Notes under the pieces: generated by a model | The model's input: only the letters and a program-made list of their open reading frames with translations | Told to the model about the DNA's origin: nothing | Databases searched by the model: none | From: UBA1756 sp045222555 | GTDB taxonomy: Bacteria; Bacteroidota; Bacteroidia; Bacteroidales; WCHB1-69 | Length of the DNA: 64,000 bases | Direction: 5' to 3' | NCBI GenBank assembly: GCA_045222555.1 | Contig: JBGUYY010000097.1 | Location: 248,001-312,000, forward strand | Position numbers and translations under genes: made by a program | Part shown: positions 35,901 to 44,490 of the stretch, piece by piece | How positions within the stretch are numbered: the first letter of the stretch is position 1 | Layout: every line of letters begins with the position of its first letter

Positions 35901-36048
35901 GTCGGATAGAAAATTGCGGAAATTCCTGTTTCGGCATCCGCATCAAAGCATACACGCCGAACAGTGCCGTAAAGACCACAATCAGAATAATGATGGACTT
36001 ATTCTTGACTGAAAATTCAACCGCGCTTCTGACTATCGACTTCGACAT
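32950..36048 (-). CDS. RND efflux transporter, inner-membrane pump
   Basis: A 1032-aa pump of the AcrB/HAE family that exports drugs, detergents or other hydrophobic compounds with proton influx. Twelve transmembrane helices fall in two halves with two large periplasmic loops. The conserved TM4 acidic pair is in LGIIVDDSVVVIDNYVEKL near residue 405; TRPLEEFLFSYKEI near residue 65 is a porter-domain feature. The membrane-fusion adaptor gene is 3 bp upstream. No TolC-like outer-membrane gene is in the cluster, so a separate one must serve it. Confidence 0.92.
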   Translation of the reverse strand: MSKSIVRSAVEFSVKNKSIIILIVVFTALFGVYALMRMPKQEFPQFSIRQGLVVGVYPGASSDQVEEQLTRPLEEFLFSYKEINKAQTYSVTSDGMVVMYVQLSEHVKSDDEFWSKFRLDAANFKSSLPSGVAGIFTSNDFGSTSALLISIESKEKTYRELEGYLAELESRLRTISSVSNLRRYGLQNEQITVYIDKNKLVKYGIDASTLSSTLFAQNFTTISGTFEDDEHLAPIHVSETYASENDVAEQIVYVDPTGSVVRLKDIARIEREYPQRTSYIQNGDKKCVMLSIEMQEGNNIVEYGKAVKAVLDDFETTLPPEVTVFRVADQAEVVSHSVNMFMREMLIAIITVILVIMLMQPLRVASISAMTIPITMFISLGFMYLIGFEINTVTLAALLVMLGIIVDDSVVVIDNYVEKLDHGVPRLEATLSSGTELFKSVVSATLAITITFYPLLFTCTGLFGEFLSSFPGTVTITLFTSLLIAMLFIPFVQYDFIKRGFHAPGAKPRKFNIPDLIQKLFDRVIVLAFRWPKLTILAAVLAVGIGVLIFLRIPQRMMPSTERNQFVVEVYLPNSSPLVRTEKVCDSLANILRHDKRITNVTSFVGCSAPRFHMCYAPKFPSKHYAQLIVTTTSEKMTNKLLDEYEDQYVNYFPDAYVRFKQLDYVVTAFPVEIDVSGNDKDAVRVTAEKIKNNLRQRSDLLFVTTTEDELMTGINVDVNNLEANRLGVGKPTIMTNLAFDYGSGIPITTIWEGDYPVKVVLKSDRDSMGNFENISDEYIASLSGSSVPLRQIATVHEDYSTGQIYHKNGIYTITVQADVKRNVNVTSTTKSIDKSLKNVDIPDGVKLKWGGARMQDDILMPQIFKGLAFAVLIIFVILVFHFRSLKLAMLILGATLLSIFGATLGILIMGMSFTLTSVLGLVALMGIIVRNGIIMYDYAETLRIKGGLSAREAALEAGKRRTRPIFLTSAAASMGVVPMIISNSALWSPMGVVICFGTWISMVLVVSVLPVLYWLFNSKEKRPVQEESSEA

Positions 36049-36051
36049 GGC

Positions 36052-37071
36052 TTAACGTACTGATATCAAGGATCCCGTGCTGACTTTCTGTTCACCGTTG
36101 ACAATGACGGAATCGCCGGGCATGAGGCCTTCGGCGATGATGATGCCGCGTTGGGCGAGACCGCCGGTGGTGACGGTGCGCCGCACCGCCTTACCGCCAG
36201 AAGCGAGCCACACGTATCGTTCGCCGGTATGGTCGATCTTTACCACGCGGTTGGGCACCACAATCAGCTGGGTGGTGTCGGATGAAGGGAGCCAGGCGTT
36301 GCACACCATGCCGGGCATCAATGCTCCGTCGGTATTCTGGAGAGGGACAAGCACTTCGTAGTTGTGGGAGAGCGTGTTGGCCACCACCCCTTTCGAACCG
36401 ACTTTTCCCTCATAGACACGATGGTTTAATGCGGATACCGATATGCGGACGGGCTGTCCCACCGACACGTCGGAGATGACATTTTCGGGGATGGGGATGT
36501 TGACCTGCATGGCGCGCGTCTGCAGCAGGGTGAGCACGGCATTGCCGGGCAGCACATTCATTCCCTCCTCCGTATTCACCTTCCCGACCACGCCGGAGAA
36601 GGGAGCGGTAAGCTTGCAGTTTTCGAGGTTGCGTTTGGCAATAGCCTCTGAAGAGCGGGCTTGGGCAAGTTTGGTTTCCATCTCCACCCACTGCACCTCG
36701 CTAATGGAGCCTTTGTCGTGCAGGAGCTTAAGACGGTTGTAGCCGTCCTGTGCCTGGCGCAGCGTAGCCTGTGCGGCAGAATAAGCCTGTTGGAAGCTGG
36801 CATCGTTGACCTCTGCAAGCAACTGACCCTCAGCAACCTTTTGTCCTTCCCGCACATAAACTCTCACGACAGTACCGGCCACGGGGAAGCTCAACATACT
36901 GGCAGAGGAGGCCTCCAAAGTGCCAACATAGTTCTGAGCACCCGCCTCTCCCTCTTCCCCAATCACCATCACTTCAACGGGTATCGGTTGCAACACACGC
37001 GATTGCTTTTTCTCCTTACATCCCACAAAGATGAGGAGCGCACACGACATCAACAAAAGACTTTTTTTCAT
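36052..37071 (-). CDS. RND efflux periplasmic adaptor, lipoprotein
   Basis: A 339-aa membrane-fusion protein that links the RND pump to an outer-membrane channel. It starts with a lipoprotein signal, lipobox FVGC with the lipidated cysteine C18. The lipoyl half-motifs are VRVYVREGQKVAEGQLLAEV and CKLTAPFSGVVGKVNTEEGM on either side of a helical hairpin (about 95-140), then beta-barrel and membrane-proximal domains. Directly upstream of the pump gene. Confidence 0.92.
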   Translation of the reverse strand: MKKSLLLMSCALLIFVGCKEKKQSRVLQPIPVEVMVIGEEGEAGAQNYVGTLEASSASMLSFPVAGTVVRVYVREGQKVAEGQLLAEVNDASFQQAYSAAQATLRQAQDGYNRLKLLHDKGSISEVQWVEMETKLAQARSSEAIAKRNLENCKLTAPFSGVVGKVNTEEGMNVLPGNAVLTLLQTRAMQVNIPIPENVISDVSVGQPVRISVSALNHRVYEGKVGSKGVVANTLSHNYEVLVPLQNTDGALMPGMVCNAWLPSSDTTQLIVVPNRVVKIDHTGERYVWLASGGKAVRRTVTTGGLAQRGIIIAEGLMPGDSVIVNGEQKVSTGSLISVR

Positions 37072-37165
37072 TTCATAAAATAGTAGTTCACTTTAACGTA
37101 AAAGAAAGGAATTTGTTGCAGGAAAAAATATATTTCCAAATGGTTTTTTCTTTGAAAAAAAATTG

Positions 37166-37173
37166 TAATTTTG
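37166..37173 (+). promoter_or_regulatory. -7 box TAATTTTG for the OmpA/TPR lipoprotein
   Basis: TAnnTTTG match 51 bp before ATG 37225. Confidence 0.5.
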
Positions 37174-37224
37174 CAAAGGTTTTCAAACTAGATCAAATCA
37201 AATCATTAATTATACAAAAGAGTT

Positions 37225-39036
37225 ATGAAAAATCTGAAAATCATTTTGTTAGCTTGCTTTGCAGCAATCACCCTGATTGGGTGTGGTTTGGGTAAAATGG
37301 TTTCTCGTTACCCTGAAGTCTCCATTAAATTGGATGACCAAGACCTCGAGAACAAGGGCGGTCAGGTTGCCTACCAGATCAAAGGCACCATTCCTCCCAA
37401 GTACATGAAGAAGAAAGCCACCATGACCATCGTCCCCACGATTGAGTACAATGGCCAGCAGATTGCCTTGGCACCCATCGAAATCCAGGGCGAGAAAGCC
37501 AAAGCCAGTGGCACTCCCATCTCCTACAAGAAGGGAGGTTCCTTCTCCGGCTCTGGCAGCTTCGAGTTCAAAGCGGGTTATGAGGAAGCCAACTTGGTGG
37601 CCATCTCCACTGCCCAGAAAAAGAAAAAATCCCATACCTTCGACCCCGTTCCGTTGTGCGAAGGCATTAGCAACTCCGCCGCTTTGGCCGACATCAACCC
37701 CGAACTGGGCGACAAGGCTGGCAACGGCACCACGCTCCTCTATGCTGAACACGGCTACAAACCCGAATTCGTGACCAGCACGGCCACCCTCTATTTCGAT
37801 GTCAACAGCTCTGACCTCAACATGAACCAGAAAAACAACAAGTCGGATGTGGCCAAGAAGGCAGTTGCCGACTTCGGTGCCTTCATGAAAGAGGGTCGTA
37901 AGATCGACAAGATCGTCATCACCGGTTGGGCTTCACCCGAAGGCGAAGAGTCACTGAACCAAGGCCTTTCCGACAAACGTGCCGAAAAAGGTAAAGGCTG
38001 GTTTGAGAAAGAGTTCGACAAATACCTCCGCCAGTATGCCAAAGAAAACAAGATCAAATACAAAGATCTTCCGAAACCGGAACTCGTATATGATATGAAA
38101 TCCCCGGGTGAAGACTGGAGTGGTTTTGAAGCTGCCCTGCAGGAATCCAACATCAAAGAGAAAAACCAGATTCTCAATGTGGTGCGCTCACAGCCCAACC
38201 CCACCCAGCGCGAACAGAAGATTCGTGAGATGACCGACATCTACAACGAAATCGCCGACAAGATCCTGCCTCCGCTGCGCCGCGTGGAAGTTTCGATGGT
38301 TTGCAACAAAAACAACTTCAACGATCAGCAGATCAAGGAGATGATGAACACCAATCCCGACACGCTGTCGCTGAACGAAAAACTGTATGCCGCCTCTATG
38401 GAACAAGACCTTGAAAAGAAGGCTTCCCTCTACAACTCCATCATCGCCAAAGAGCAGAACGACTGGCGCGCCTACAACAACCTCGCTATCCTTCAGATCA
38501 ACGACTACATCCAGAACGGCAACGAGGCTTCTCTGACGAACGGTATGAAGAACCTTGAAAAAGCCGAAGCCATCTCCCCGAGCAATGGTATTATCCTGAA
38601 CAACAAGGCCATCGGTGAATATCTGCAAGGTGACCGCGACGACGCCATGCGCGATTTCGCCGCTTCCGAAAAAGCAGCCGTCAACCCCGTACAGCAGGAC
38701 TACAACCTCGCTATGAACCAGATTCAGAGCGGTGACTACAACGGCGCTCTCAAGTCGATGAACAACAAGAGCTGCGACTATAACACGGCTCTCGTTCAGA
38801 TGCTGAACAAAGATTATGTTTCCGCACAGAAGACCCTCGACTGCGTCACCCAGAACGATGCTAAGACCTATTACCTGCGCGCCGTTCTCGCTGCCAGAAT
38901 GAAAGAGGAGAGCAAGGTGCTCAGCAACCTGACCGAATGCGTGAAACTGGACGCTTCTTACAAGGCTAAAGCCCAGAAAGATGCCGAGTTCAAGAGATAC
39001 AGAAAACTCAGCCAGTTCCAGGCTATCGTTAAATAA
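37225..39036 (+). CDS. Lipoprotein with OmpA-like and TPR regions
   Basis: 603 aa beginning with a lipoprotein signal (lipobox LIGC, lipidated C20). The N-terminal third is beta-rich. About residues 185-260 resemble an OmpA-like peptidoglycan-binding domain: LYFDVNSSDLNMNQKN, KIVITGWASPEGEESLNQG and LSDKRAEKGKGWFEKEF, although a long insert follows. The C-terminal part (about 390-600) is TPR-like (AYNNLAILQINDYIQNG, LEKAEAISPSNGIILNNKA). Such combinations serve as outer-membrane anchors of complexes; T9SS PorE is one example of the combination, but I do not claim identity. Strong, distinctive codon use suggests high expression. A terminator follows. Confidence 0.72.
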   Translation: MKNLKIILLACFAAITLIGCGLGKMVSRYPEVSIKLDDQDLENKGGQVAYQIKGTIPPKYMKKKATMTIVPTIEYNGQQIALAPIEIQGEKAKASGTPISYKKGGSFSGSGSFEFKAGYEEANLVAISTAQKKKKSHTFDPVPLCEGISNSAALADINPELGDKAGNGTTLLYAEHGYKPEFVTSTATLYFDVNSSDLNMNQKNNKSDVAKKAVADFGAFMKEGRKIDKIVITGWASPEGEESLNQGLSDKRAEKGKGWFEKEFDKYLRQYAKENKIKYKDLPKPELVYDMKSPGEDWSGFEAALQESNIKEKNQILNVVRSQPNPTQREQKIREMTDIYNEIADKILPPLRRVEVSMVCNKNNFNDQQIKEMMNTNPDTLSLNEKLYAASMEQDLEKKASLYNSIIAKEQNDWRAYNNLAILQINDYIQNGNEASLTNGMKNLEKAEAISPSNGIILNNKAIGEYLQGDRDDAMRDFAASEKAAVNPVQQDYNLAMNQIQSGDYNGALKSMNNKSCDYNTALVQMLNKDYVSAQKTLDCVTQNDAKTYYLRAVLAARMKEESKVLSNLTECVKLDASYKAKAQKDAEFKRYRKLSQFQAIVK

Positions 39037-39059
39037 GACACTCATTCCCTTATCCATAA

Positions 39060-39091
39060 AAAGAGGCGTTGAACAGATGCCTCTTTTTTTT
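39060..39091 (+). terminator. Terminator after the OmpA/TPR lipoprotein
   Basis: Eight-bp stem AAAGAGGC / GCCTCTTT, 11-nt loop, followed by a run of T. Confidence 0.8.
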
Positions 39092-39109
39092 CTCTAAATT
39101 GATAAAATA

Positions 39110-40039
39110 ATGGCTAACAAATTCTTCTCCAAATTCAAACCCGAGAAAATCACCAAAGAGAGCGCCAAGACCTTGGCCAAGGACTACGCCTTCATTCTGG
39201 CCGGATGCTTTGTGATGGCTGTCGGATATGTGTTTTTCATCGACCCGCTGAAACTGGTGCCGGGCGGCGTTTATGGTATCGCCATCGTACTGCACCATAC
39301 CGTCGGCTTCCCCATCGGTCTGGCTGGTCTGTGCCTTGACCTGCCACTGCTGCTCATCGGCACCCTGTGGCTGGGGCCCAAGTTCGGCCTCAAAACGGTA
39401 GCCGGCGTGTTCGGACTGTCGGGCAGCATCTCGCTTCTTGAGTTCATCCACGACGGCACGCCGCTGGTGAGCGACCCGTCGGCCACCTTCATCCTCACCC
39501 TCTTCGGCGCCGTTATCATCGGTATCGGATTAGGACTGATCTTCAAGTCGCGCGCCACCTCCGGCGGCACCGACATTATCGCCATGATTCTCGGCAAGTA
39601 CCTGAAACACATTCCTATCGGCAAGCTCATCATCGCTGTTGACTCCACCGTGGTACTTTTGTCCCTCTGCATCCCCGACTTCGACTGGACCATCCCGCTT
39701 TACTCTTGGCTGGTGATCTACGTAGAAGGTGTGGTGATTGACATGGTGATTTCCGGCGGACGTTCCAGCAAGGCCGTTTTCATCATTTCACAGAATCCAG
39801 AACCTATCAAACAGTTCATCCTTAACGATTTACAACGCGGCGGAACCTATCTGAGAGGTATGGGAATGTACTATAATGATGAGAAAAACATCATCTATAC
39901 GAACGTCTCCCGTAAGCAGCTGCCCGCGCTCATCCACCATGTTCACGAAGTAGATCCGAAGGCCTTCCTCTCTATCTTAGAGGCTTCGGAAGTGCTGGGC
40001 GAAGGGTTCTCATCGTTGCGAGAAAAAGCATCCGAGTAG
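39110..40039 (+). CDS. YitT family membrane protein
   Basis: 309 aa with five or six transmembrane helices and a C-terminal DUF2179 domain. Family features: FIDPLKLVPGGVYGIAIVLH near residue 45, KSRATSGGTDIIAMIL near residue 150, and the soluble end from about 220 (KAVFIISQNPEPIKQFIL). The role is unproven; the domain is often linked to signalling or transport. trmO starts one base after its stop codon, so they are translated together. Confidence 0.88.
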   Translation: MANKFFSKFKPEKITKESAKTLAKDYAFILAGCFVMAVGYVFFIDPLKLVPGGVYGIAIVLHHTVGFPIGLAGLCLDLPLLLIGTLWLGPKFGLKTVAGVFGLSGSISLLEFIHDGTPLVSDPSATFILTLFGAVIIGIGLGLIFKSRATSGGTDIIAMILGKYLKHIPIGKLIIAVDSTVVLLSLCIPDFDWTIPLYSWLVIYVEGVVIDMVISGGRSSKAVFIISQNPEPIKQFILNDLQRGGTYLRGMGMYYNDEKNIIYTNVSRKQLPALIHHVHEVDPKAFLSILEASEVLGEGFSSLREKASE

Positions 40040-40040
40040 C

Positions 40041-40721
40041 ATGGAGATTGTTCCTATCGCCCACATTCACAGCGATTTTCCGACCAAGTTCGGCATTCCC
40101 CGGCAGAGCGGATTGGCACCGTCGTTGCGCAGCACCATCGAATTTGTAGAGCCGTTTGGTTCGATGGAAGCGGTGCGCGGTCTGTCGGAATTTTCGCACC
40201 TATGGCTGATATGGAGTTTTTCTGAAAATGTGGAGAAGGGGTGGACGCCCACGGTGCGCCCGCCCCGGCTCGGCGGCAACCAGCGGATGGGTGTGTTCGC
40301 CACCCGTTCCACCTTCAGACCCAATGCGTTAGGACTATCTTCGGTGAAACTAGAGCGTGTGGAGATGGATGCCCATGGCCGCCCGCTGCTGCACGTGCTC
40401 GGCGCCGACCTCATGGACGGCACGCCCATCTACGACATCAAGCCCTACCTCACCACCACCGACTGCCATCCCGAAGCCATCGACGGGTTTGTGGCCAGCC
40501 ACCAGCACGAAAAGGCCGAGGTTATCATCCCGAAAGCCATTATCCGACAGATACCCAGCGAGTTGTTTCCCGCCTTGCAGGAGGTGCTGGCACAAGATCC
40601 GCGACCGGCGTACCACAATGACCCCGAACGAATCTACGGATTCGAATTTGGGCATTGGGAAATCAAATTCAAAGTTGACGGGCGAACGCTGACCGTGGTG
40701 AAAGCGAATGCGATAGGCTAA
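40041..40721 (+). CDS. trmO: tRNA (N6-threonylcarbamoyladenosine37-N6)-methyltransferase TrmO
   Basis: Methylates t6A37 in tRNAs such as tRNA-Thr. The 226-aa protein starts with the family motif PIAHIHSDFPTKFGIPRQSG, and has RGLSEFSHLWLIWSFSE, PRLGGNQRMGVFATRSTFRP and HVLGADLMDGTPIYDIKPYL. It is one base after the YitT gene. Its stop codon overlaps the convergent TPR gene by 4 bp. Confidence 0.93.
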   Translation: MEIVPIAHIHSDFPTKFGIPRQSGLAPSLRSTIEFVEPFGSMEAVRGLSEFSHLWLIWSFSENVEKGWTPTVRPPRLGGNQRMGVFATRSTFRPNALGLSSVKLERVEMDAHGRPLLHVLGADLMDGTPIYDIKPYLTTTDCHPEAIDGFVASHQHEKAEVIIPKAIIRQIPSELFPALQEVLAQDPRPAYHNDPERIYGFEFGHWEIKFKVDGRTLTVVKANAIG

Positions 40722-42055
40722 TTCTTAGCCCCTTTTTGGCGGTATTCGGCGGCCTTCTCGCTATTGCCCAACGCCTCGTAAGCCTCTGCTAATGAGTTGT
40801 AAATGTGGCGCTGCTCCTCTTTATCGTAGGTGTATTTCAACGCCTTCTCGAAATAAGGAACAGCCTTCTCGGGTTTTCCTGTGTTCATATAGGCGCTGCC
40901 CAAGGTGTAGTTCATCATACCGTTGGTGGGGAAAATTTCCACGATATCCTTCTCCAGTTCGATGATGCGAGTATAGTTCTTGGCGCGGGCAAGGCAGTAC
41001 ATAAAATCCTTCCACAGAGCATATTGCGACGGATCGATGGAGAGGGCAGTCTCAAAATCGGACACAGCCTCCTGGTATTTTTTCTGTCGCAGGAGGATGG
41101 AGGCACGGGAGGCCCATCCCTCCACTGCTTCCGGGTTGGCGGTGACGAGCGCTGTGGCGAGTTGCATCTGCTGGTCGGTGGGGTCGGAGGTGGCGAGAGG
41201 AGCGAGATACACCCGCAGGATGGACAGCTTCTTTTCCAGCTCCACATCTGGCGACAACAAGGCAGCCTTGGAAGCCTCGAAAGCGGCCTGTTCATTCCCA
41301 CCATGCATATAATAGAATGCCAGTACCTGCTGCACATTGCCGTTGTTGGCATCCAGCTGCGCAGCTTTCTGCAAGTAAGGAATTGCCTGCGAAGACATGT
41401 TGTTGGACATGTAGATGTCGGCGGCGCCCACATAATAATCGGCATTATTCGGGTACTTCTTAATGAGCTTGTCGTACACACCTGCCGCACCCTTCACATC
41501 ATTTTTATACAGAAAAATCTCCACCTTGGCTTGGGTGATGGATTCGGTCACGCCCATCAGCTGTTCAATCTGATCCATCACCTTGAACAGCTCCTTGGCG
41601 TTGCCCAGATTCCATAAGGCATTGGCATAGCTGAACAAAAATTCCTCATTGGCGGGTTCCATTTTGCAAACCTGCTTCCACACCTTCGATGACTCCGAAA
41701 ATTTGGACTGGTTGTCGAGCACTTGGGCGAAGGAATTCCAGTACCACACATTGTTTTTGTCATACTGACAGGCCTGTTTGAAGTAGTATTCGGCATCGGA
41801 ATAGTTCTCTACATCAGCCTTCATCCGTCCCAGCATGAAATAAGCGGCAGCGTGATCTGTTCGGGTGGAGAGCACACTGTGCAATGCTTTCTCGGCAGAT
41901 TCATAATTTCCTGTATAATAAGCTCTCAGGGCATTGGCAAATTCCACCGACACCAAACGTTCAGACTGTGTAGGGCCTGCATTTTTCCTGGTTTTCTGAG
42001 GATAAACTGTTAAGCAGATAGCCAATAGCAAGAGGGCGAGGGAGAGTTTTTTCAT
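40718..42055 (-). CDS. Secreted or membrane-bound TPR protein
   Basis: A 445-aa TPR protein. I chose ATG 42055, which starts a signal peptide (MKKLSLALLLLAICLTVYPQ) and follows a -7 box at 42074-42081; the longer open frame to 42208 has no such features. About ten TPR units fill residues 40-440, for example AAYFMLGRMKADVENYSDAE and YNSLAEAYEALGNSEKAAEY. It may be an assembly or scaffold protein of the envelope; partner unknown. It is separate from the 761-aa gene by a 149-bp spacer with its own promoter. Confidence 0.75.
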   Translation of the reverse strand: MKKLSLALLLLAICLTVYPQKTRKNAGPTQSERLVSVEFANALRAYYTGNYESAEKALHSVLSTRTDHAAAYFMLGRMKADVENYSDAEYYFKQACQYDKNNVWYWNSFAQVLDNQSKFSESSKVWKQVCKMEPANEEFLFSYANALWNLGNAKELFKVMDQIEQLMGVTESITQAKVEIFLYKNDVKGAAGVYDKLIKKYPNNADYYVGAADIYMSNNMSSQAIPYLQKAAQLDANNGNVQQVLAFYYMHGGNEQAAFEASKAALLSPDVELEKKLSILRVYLAPLATSDPTDQQMQLATALVTANPEAVEGWASRASILLRQKKYQEAVSDFETALSIDPSQYALWKDFMYCLARAKNYTRIIELEKDIVEIFPTNGMMNYTLGSAYMNTGKPEKAVPYFEKALKYTYDKEEQRHIYNSLAEAYEALGNSEKAAEYRQKGAKN

Positions 42056-42073
42056 AAAAAACAAATTGGGCTG

Positions 42074-42081
42074 CAAAGGTA
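42074..42081 (-). promoter_or_regulatory. -7 box TACCTTTG for the TPR gene
   Basis: Exact TAnnTTTG match on the minus strand, 18 bp before ATG 42055. Confidence 0.6.
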
Positions 42082-42137
42082 CACATAATTTAGGAAATGG
42101 CGAACGGGGAGGCGAGAATTGTGTGGAGGAATGCGAG

Positions 42138-42169
42138 ATTCCGTTGCTGCGCTGCGCTTGCAACGGAAT
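42138..42169. repeat. Intergenic hairpin ATTCCGTTGC / GCAACGGAAT
   Basis: Perfect 10-bp inverted repeat with a 12-nt GC-rich loop. It follows the stop of the 761-aa gene (minus strand) but lacks a T-run, so it may be a dispersed palindrome and not a classic terminator. Confidence 0.5.
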
Positions 42170-42204
42170 GGTGAGGCGGCATAGAGAAACATGTGGGATG
42201 AAGG

Positions 42205-44490
42205 TCAAAATCCCCGCTGGCTGCGGGCGGCGGTGGAGATGACCTCCCCGCGGGGACGGATGTTCTGCGGAGGCTTGGCCGCCACTGACGATGGCTTTTT
42301 CGCTGAGGAGGATGAAGAAGATGAAGCGGAACTCTTCCCGCCTCCAGAGGGCGACTGCGCCTTGGGAGCCGACGGATTGGCTGGCGCTGAGGGAGACGAC
42401 GGCTGCGGCGCATAATAGCCCCGCCCACCGCTGCGCTTGTAACCCGTCAAGGAGTTCACACGCGTGATACCCGACGACAGGTTGTGCCCACCGGTGGTCA
42501 ACATATCGTTGTATGTCACTATCACTGATGGTGTTTTCAGATACCTTGCGGAGGCGTTGGCCAAGCTGCCGACATAGAAGTTGCGCACCGTGCTGAGGTC
42601 AAGACCCACCACCGAGAGATGGTTCTTGCCGATGCGACGCACCAGGTGGTTGACCTTCTGGGCTCGCTGCACCAACTGGTAGGCGACACTGCCCGACTGC
42701 CGCATGCCACGGGGATAGGCCAAATACCGCGCCAACTTCGTATACTCCTCATCACTCAGAGCTTTCAGCATGGAACGCACCCCACTGATCTCCGACCGCA
42801 ACGCATTGCGTTCATCCTTGGCCACCCGCTCGTAAATTTCCTTCCGCTGCTGGTCGGAATATCTGAACTGGTAGGTCTTCTCATTTTTTGCCAAAGCATT
42901 GGTAACCTGACCTTTCTGGTAAGATGAATAGTTGATGGCGGAGAGGGTGTCGGCCAACCAGTCCACCTGCTGGTCGTTCAGATTTTTGAAAAAGTCCAAC
43001 AAATTGCGCGTGGGCTTATACAAAAGATAGGGTTTCTGCTGGGGAAAAGCATTGCCCACATCGCCTGAATAGGTCACGCCATTATCCATAAACAATTGAT
43101 ACAGAGCAGTATATTGCACTACTCGCGCCAAATCGGTATTGCCTAAAGTGGCGAAATACTGGTAGGCCTGATTCTCATAACGATAGCCGATGGACACGCT
43201 TCGCTCCGGCGAATTGAAGTACGACACTGGCAATGAGCCGGTTCTGTTCAACGTATAGATGGTGAAGCCCTCGTCCATGTCGATGGCATACATGGCATTC
43301 CACGTGTTCCAATTATATACCAACTCGTTGAGTCCCAGCTTCTTGAACAGCGGTCTGTCGAACGGGAAGTGGGGCGGCGACGGGTAGCGGTAGTAGGCCT
43401 CCTGTATGGTGCCGTTCTCCGACCAGTCTTTCAAAAGCACATCGGTGATGGTGAGCAGATGGCCGAATTCAGTGTTTTCCAGCTCTTTACTCAAAAAAGT
43501 AGGACACCAGTCGTGACCGTTTTTCATCTTGCCGGCCATCAGGTCGTTCACATCCAGACTCTGCGACAGTTCCTTCTCGGTGACCGAAGCCAGCAGCAGG
43601 ATCGACTCCACGTTGAGCGGCGGCAGCTCGTAGAGGGCCGCCACCCGCTCGCGGCCTATCACCACCAGGGTGGCAGAATCGGCCAGTCCACCCAGCACCA
43701 AGTCGGCATCGAGGGTGAACTGCCGGATATGGTTGAGCTGCTCCGAAAGGTCGTGGTTCTTGGAGATGGCCCACGCCACAAAACCCGGCACACGGCTGAA
43801 ATACACACCCGTAAGCTGCTGCTCGAACATGTCGGAAATGGTCACCTTGCGGGCAGTGTCGGAAAGTTGGAAAAACTCCTCCCCTTTCTCCATGAACCAG
43901 TCGTTGAACTCGTACAGCGTGATCTGGTAGTCGATGGTGTCCTCTACGAAATAGGAACGGCCATGTTCGACTGGCAACGGTGTTACATTCGGCTTATAGT
44001 CAGAAAGATAGATAGCCTGCGAAAGTTCTTTCGTAAGACGGGTGCGGTTGCGCTCGGTGGTGTTGCCCAGCACAATCAGCAGGTCGGTGATTTTGCCATC
44101 GTAGCCGACAGGATGCTTGCGAGTCTCCACAGAGTGAGTAAACTGACTGAAAATCTGCGCAATCGTGTCGGCATTGAAATAGGGAGGCGGCTCCGAGATG
44201 AGCAGCAGACAGCTGCCGTCGTCGAAGGCCGCCTCGCCGATGGTCTGGTAATGGAATCGGAAATGGCTGCGGAAATCGGCATAGAGGGTGTCTTTCTGAA
44301 GATACGCCTGCGTAGTGGCGAGATCCACATTCTGGTCGGGAATCAGCTCTACATCTTCCGCGGCCGCCTCCCACTTTTTGCCCTCCACAGAATTGCCGAT
44401 CAGACACAATCCAGCCACCCCCGCCACCGCCAAGGCAGCGGAGAGCAGACTGTATAGCAGCACCTGTTTCCAGTTCCGGTGCAGAGACAT
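42205..44490 (-). CDS. Large membrane-anchored protein of unknown function
   Basis: 761 aa; I do not recognise a family. An N-terminal transmembrane helix (about 10-32, LLYSLLSAALAVAGVAGLCL) anchors a long domain that is probably extracytoplasmic. The middle shows mixed alpha/beta texture without known catalytic motifs. From about residue 655 onward the tail is rich in Ser, Pro, Ala and Lys (QPSSPSAPANPSAPKAQSPS and an eight-serine run), and ends with an arginine-containing piece (TAARSQRGF). The start ATG 44490 overlaps the PepE stop codon in TAATG, so translation is coupled. Four extra codons upstream to 44502 are possible. The role is open; it could be a scaffold or a surface protein. Confidence 0.65.
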   Translation of the reverse strand: MSLHRNWKQVLLYSLLSAALAVAGVAGLCLIGNSVEGKKWEAAAEDVELIPDQNVDLATTQAYLQKDTLYADFRSHFRFHYQTIGEAAFDDGSCLLLISEPPPYFNADTIAQIFSQFTHSVETRKHPVGYDGKITDLLIVLGNTTERNRTRLTKELSQAIYLSDYKPNVTPLPVEHGRSYFVEDTIDYQITLYEFNDWFMEKGEEFFQLSDTARKVTISDMFEQQLTGVYFSRVPGFVAWAISKNHDLSEQLNHIRQFTLDADLVLGGLADSATLVVIGRERVAALYELPPLNVESILLLASVTEKELSQSLDVNDLMAGKMKNGHDWCPTFLSKELENTEFGHLLTITDVLLKDWSENGTIQEAYYRYPSPPHFPFDRPLFKKLGLNELVYNWNTWNAMYAIDMDEGFTIYTLNRTGSLPVSYFNSPERSVSIGYRYENQAYQYFATLGNTDLARVVQYTALYQLFMDNGVTYSGDVGNAFPQQKPYLLYKPTRNLLDFFKNLNDQQVDWLADTLSAINYSSYQKGQVTNALAKNEKTYQFRYSDQQRKEIYERVAKDERNALRSEISGVRSMLKALSDEEYTKLARYLAYPRGMRQSGSVAYQLVQRAQKVNHLVRRIGKNHLSVVGLDLSTVRNFYVGSLANASARYLKTPSVIVTYNDMLTTGGHNLSSGITRVNSLTGYKRSGGRGYYAPQPSSPSAPANPSAPKAQSPSGGGKSSASSSSSSSAKKPSSVAAKPPQNIRPRGEVISTAARSQRGF

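Noticed and set aside
43369..44457. A 362-codon open frame opposite the 761-aa gene
   Set aside because: The minus-strand frame has a transmembrane start coupled to pepE, while this one has no signals. As the 761-aa protein is itself unrecognised, the choice rests on gene context.
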